Assembly: GCA_012522705.1 (NCBI GenBank)
Contig: JAAYJY010000207.1
Coordinates: forward strand, 1 to 5,257
Direction of reading: 5' to 3'
DNA from: Syntrophomonadaceae bacterium
Lineage (GTDB): Bacteria; Bacillota; Syntrophomonadia; Syntrophomonadales; Syntrophomonadaceae
DNA length: 5,257 nt
The stretch's first letter is position 1. Every line of letters begins with the position of its first letter. The notes under the pieces were generated by a model, which was given only the letters and a program-made list of their open reading frames with translations, did no database searches and was not told where the DNA came from. Of this stretch, positions 4,761-5,257 are shown in pieces. The position numbers and the translations under genes were made by a program.

Positions 4761-4767
4761 ATCTTAA

Positions 4768-4852
4768 TAACACCTCGAGAATGGAAGCAAGATACGGTAA
4801 AATAGAGCAAATGGGGAATAATCCACATTTAATATATTCACCCGAGGTGTTA
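4768..4852. repeat. 85-bp segment bounded by perfect 10-bp inverted repeats
   Basis: TAACACCTCG (4768-4777) and CGAGGTGTTA (4843-4852) are exact inverted copies 65 nt apart, with an A+T-rich interior and no gene. The outermost TA on each side could be a TA target duplication, as produced by IS630/Tc1-type elements, which would make this an 81-bp MITE-like insertion. It could also be the end of a larger element or an operator pair. It lies exactly between the relaxase and IS1380 remnants. Confidence 0.42.
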
Positions 4853-4864
4853 AGCTCAAAATTT

Positions 4865-5257
4865 ACTATCGAATATATTGACCTTGATCTGACCCCCAGC
4901 GGAGGCTTGCCACTAGTAGGTTATTTACTGGATAAATCTTGATTTCCGGGCTGGAAAGACCCACTGTCAGAACGGGACCGCCGCCTTTTTGGATGACACC
5001 TTGCGTTATGCGCAAATGACCAGCAGTACGCCGGTATTGGTAAGACTGGATTCCGGTAATGACAGTGGCGACAACATTAAGGTTTTTCCTTCGCATTTTG
5101 GGACAGATGACAGTTCAAATGCCTGGCAAACTGGTACCATTGAAGAAAAAAGCCCAGAGAAGGCGGCTTGGAACCGTTATCCAAAACCTTATCACAATGG
5201 CCGCGATAATGATAAGGCATGCCCGACAAACCAAACTGCGATTCAGACGCAAGGATA
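4865..5257 (+). pseudogene. IS1380-family transposase, fragmented
   Basis: Three pieces in three frames read in order as an IS1380-family DDE transposase. Piece 1 (4865-4930) gives YIDLDLTP, the region of the first catalytic aspartate, fused directly to GLPLVGYLL. Piece 2 (4935-5084, 50 codons) starts after four extra bases (GATA, 4931-4934) and gives NLDFRAGKTHCQNGT, FLDDTLRYAQ and VLVRLDSGNDSGDNIKV, which includes the conserved RxDSGND aspartate motif. Piece 3 (5086-5257) gives FLRILGQ, KKAQRRRLGTVIQNLITMAA and IRHARQTKLRF, the C-terminal region. Intact members are about 430-460 residues. The segment between pieces 2 and 3, with the KRNLR region and the catalytic glutamate, is lost. The N-terminus is also absent and the window ends before the stop. 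It is certainly inactive. Confidence 0.85.

Larger units (their letters stand above)
1523..4763 (-). mobile_element. Decayed integrative/mobilizable element
   Basis: Five minus-strand gene remnants belong to families that occur together on Firmicute integrative and mobilizable elements: serine recombinase (integration/excision), MobC and two relaxase tails (conjugative mobilisation) and a Fic-domain protein (accessory). Every one is truncated or internally deleted. The only intact genes inside are a plus-strand toxin-antitoxin pair. The left limit is placed where recombinase-like sequence may end, the right limit where the relaxase remnant frame begins. No attachment-site repeat was identified, so the true ends are unknown and could lie outside the window on the right. 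Confidence 0.55.

Noticed and set aside
4831..4883. Near-direct repeat AATATATTCACC (4831-4842) and AATATATTGACC (4872-4883)
   Set aside because: Short, A+T-rich and with one mismatch; likely by chance, and it does not line up with either element end.
1..5257. CRISPR array, tRNA, rRNA or phage structural genes
   Set aside because: No regularly spaced repeats, no cloverleaf with a GGTTCRA-type T arm, no rRNA-like blocks and no phage protein families were seen.

Overview
The window looks like a moderately G+C-rich Firmicute, probably a clostridial or Peptococcaceae-like anaerobe. That is an inference. It rests on strong AGGAG-type ribosome binding sites, simple rho-independent terminators, and mobile-element families (large serine recombinase, MobC/relaxase, Fic, RelB/RelE, IS1380) typical of clostridial integrative elements. 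No rRNA, tRNA or housekeeping marker is present to settle it.

Left part (1-1438): chromosome-like. The window opens in the last 27 codons of an unrecognised gene. About 480 nt without a credible gene follow. They hold a terminator-like hairpin (220-256), a G+C-rich block closed by an 8-bp helix (283-290 with 407-414) that may be a structured RNA, a second hairpin, and a promoter-like site. Then comes one complete gene for an MBL-fold metallohydrolase (563-1438) with all metal ligands present.

Middle part (about 1523-4763): a decayed integrative/mobilizable element read almost wholly from the minus strand. In minus-strand order it holds a relaxase tail (4530-4760), the C-terminal half of MobC (4212-about 4394), a different relaxase-like tail (3036-3206), a Fic-domain gene with two internal deletions (2202-2743), and the N-terminal catalytic part of a serine recombinase (1560-1922). 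None is complete. Two diverged copies of an inverted-repeat sequence resembling a transfer origin lie at 4399-4438 and 2841-2916; the second sits in a dense palindrome cluster reaching 3002.

Within this wreck, on the plus strand, sits one intact operon. It encodes a RelB/DinJ-type antitoxin and a RelE/ParE-type toxin (3437-4074) with four overlapping bases, a good promoter, and an inverted repeat in the promoter spacer that is a likely operator. It occupies the place where the relaxase catalytic region would be expected after mobC, and it looks more A+T rich than its surroundings.

Right part (4768-5257): an 85-bp segment bounded by 10-bp perfect inverted repeats, then an IS1380-family transposase remnant assembled from three short conserved pieces with the sequence between them lost. 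The window ends inside its C-terminal region.

The likely functional content is the metallohydrolase and the toxin-antitoxin pair. The rest records at least one, probably two, mobilisation modules and an insertion sequence eroded mainly by deletion. I found no convincing new multi-gene system. The items most worth checking are the possible structured RNA upstream of the metallohydrolase, the duplicated transfer-origin-like repeat, and the survival of the toxin-antitoxin operon.
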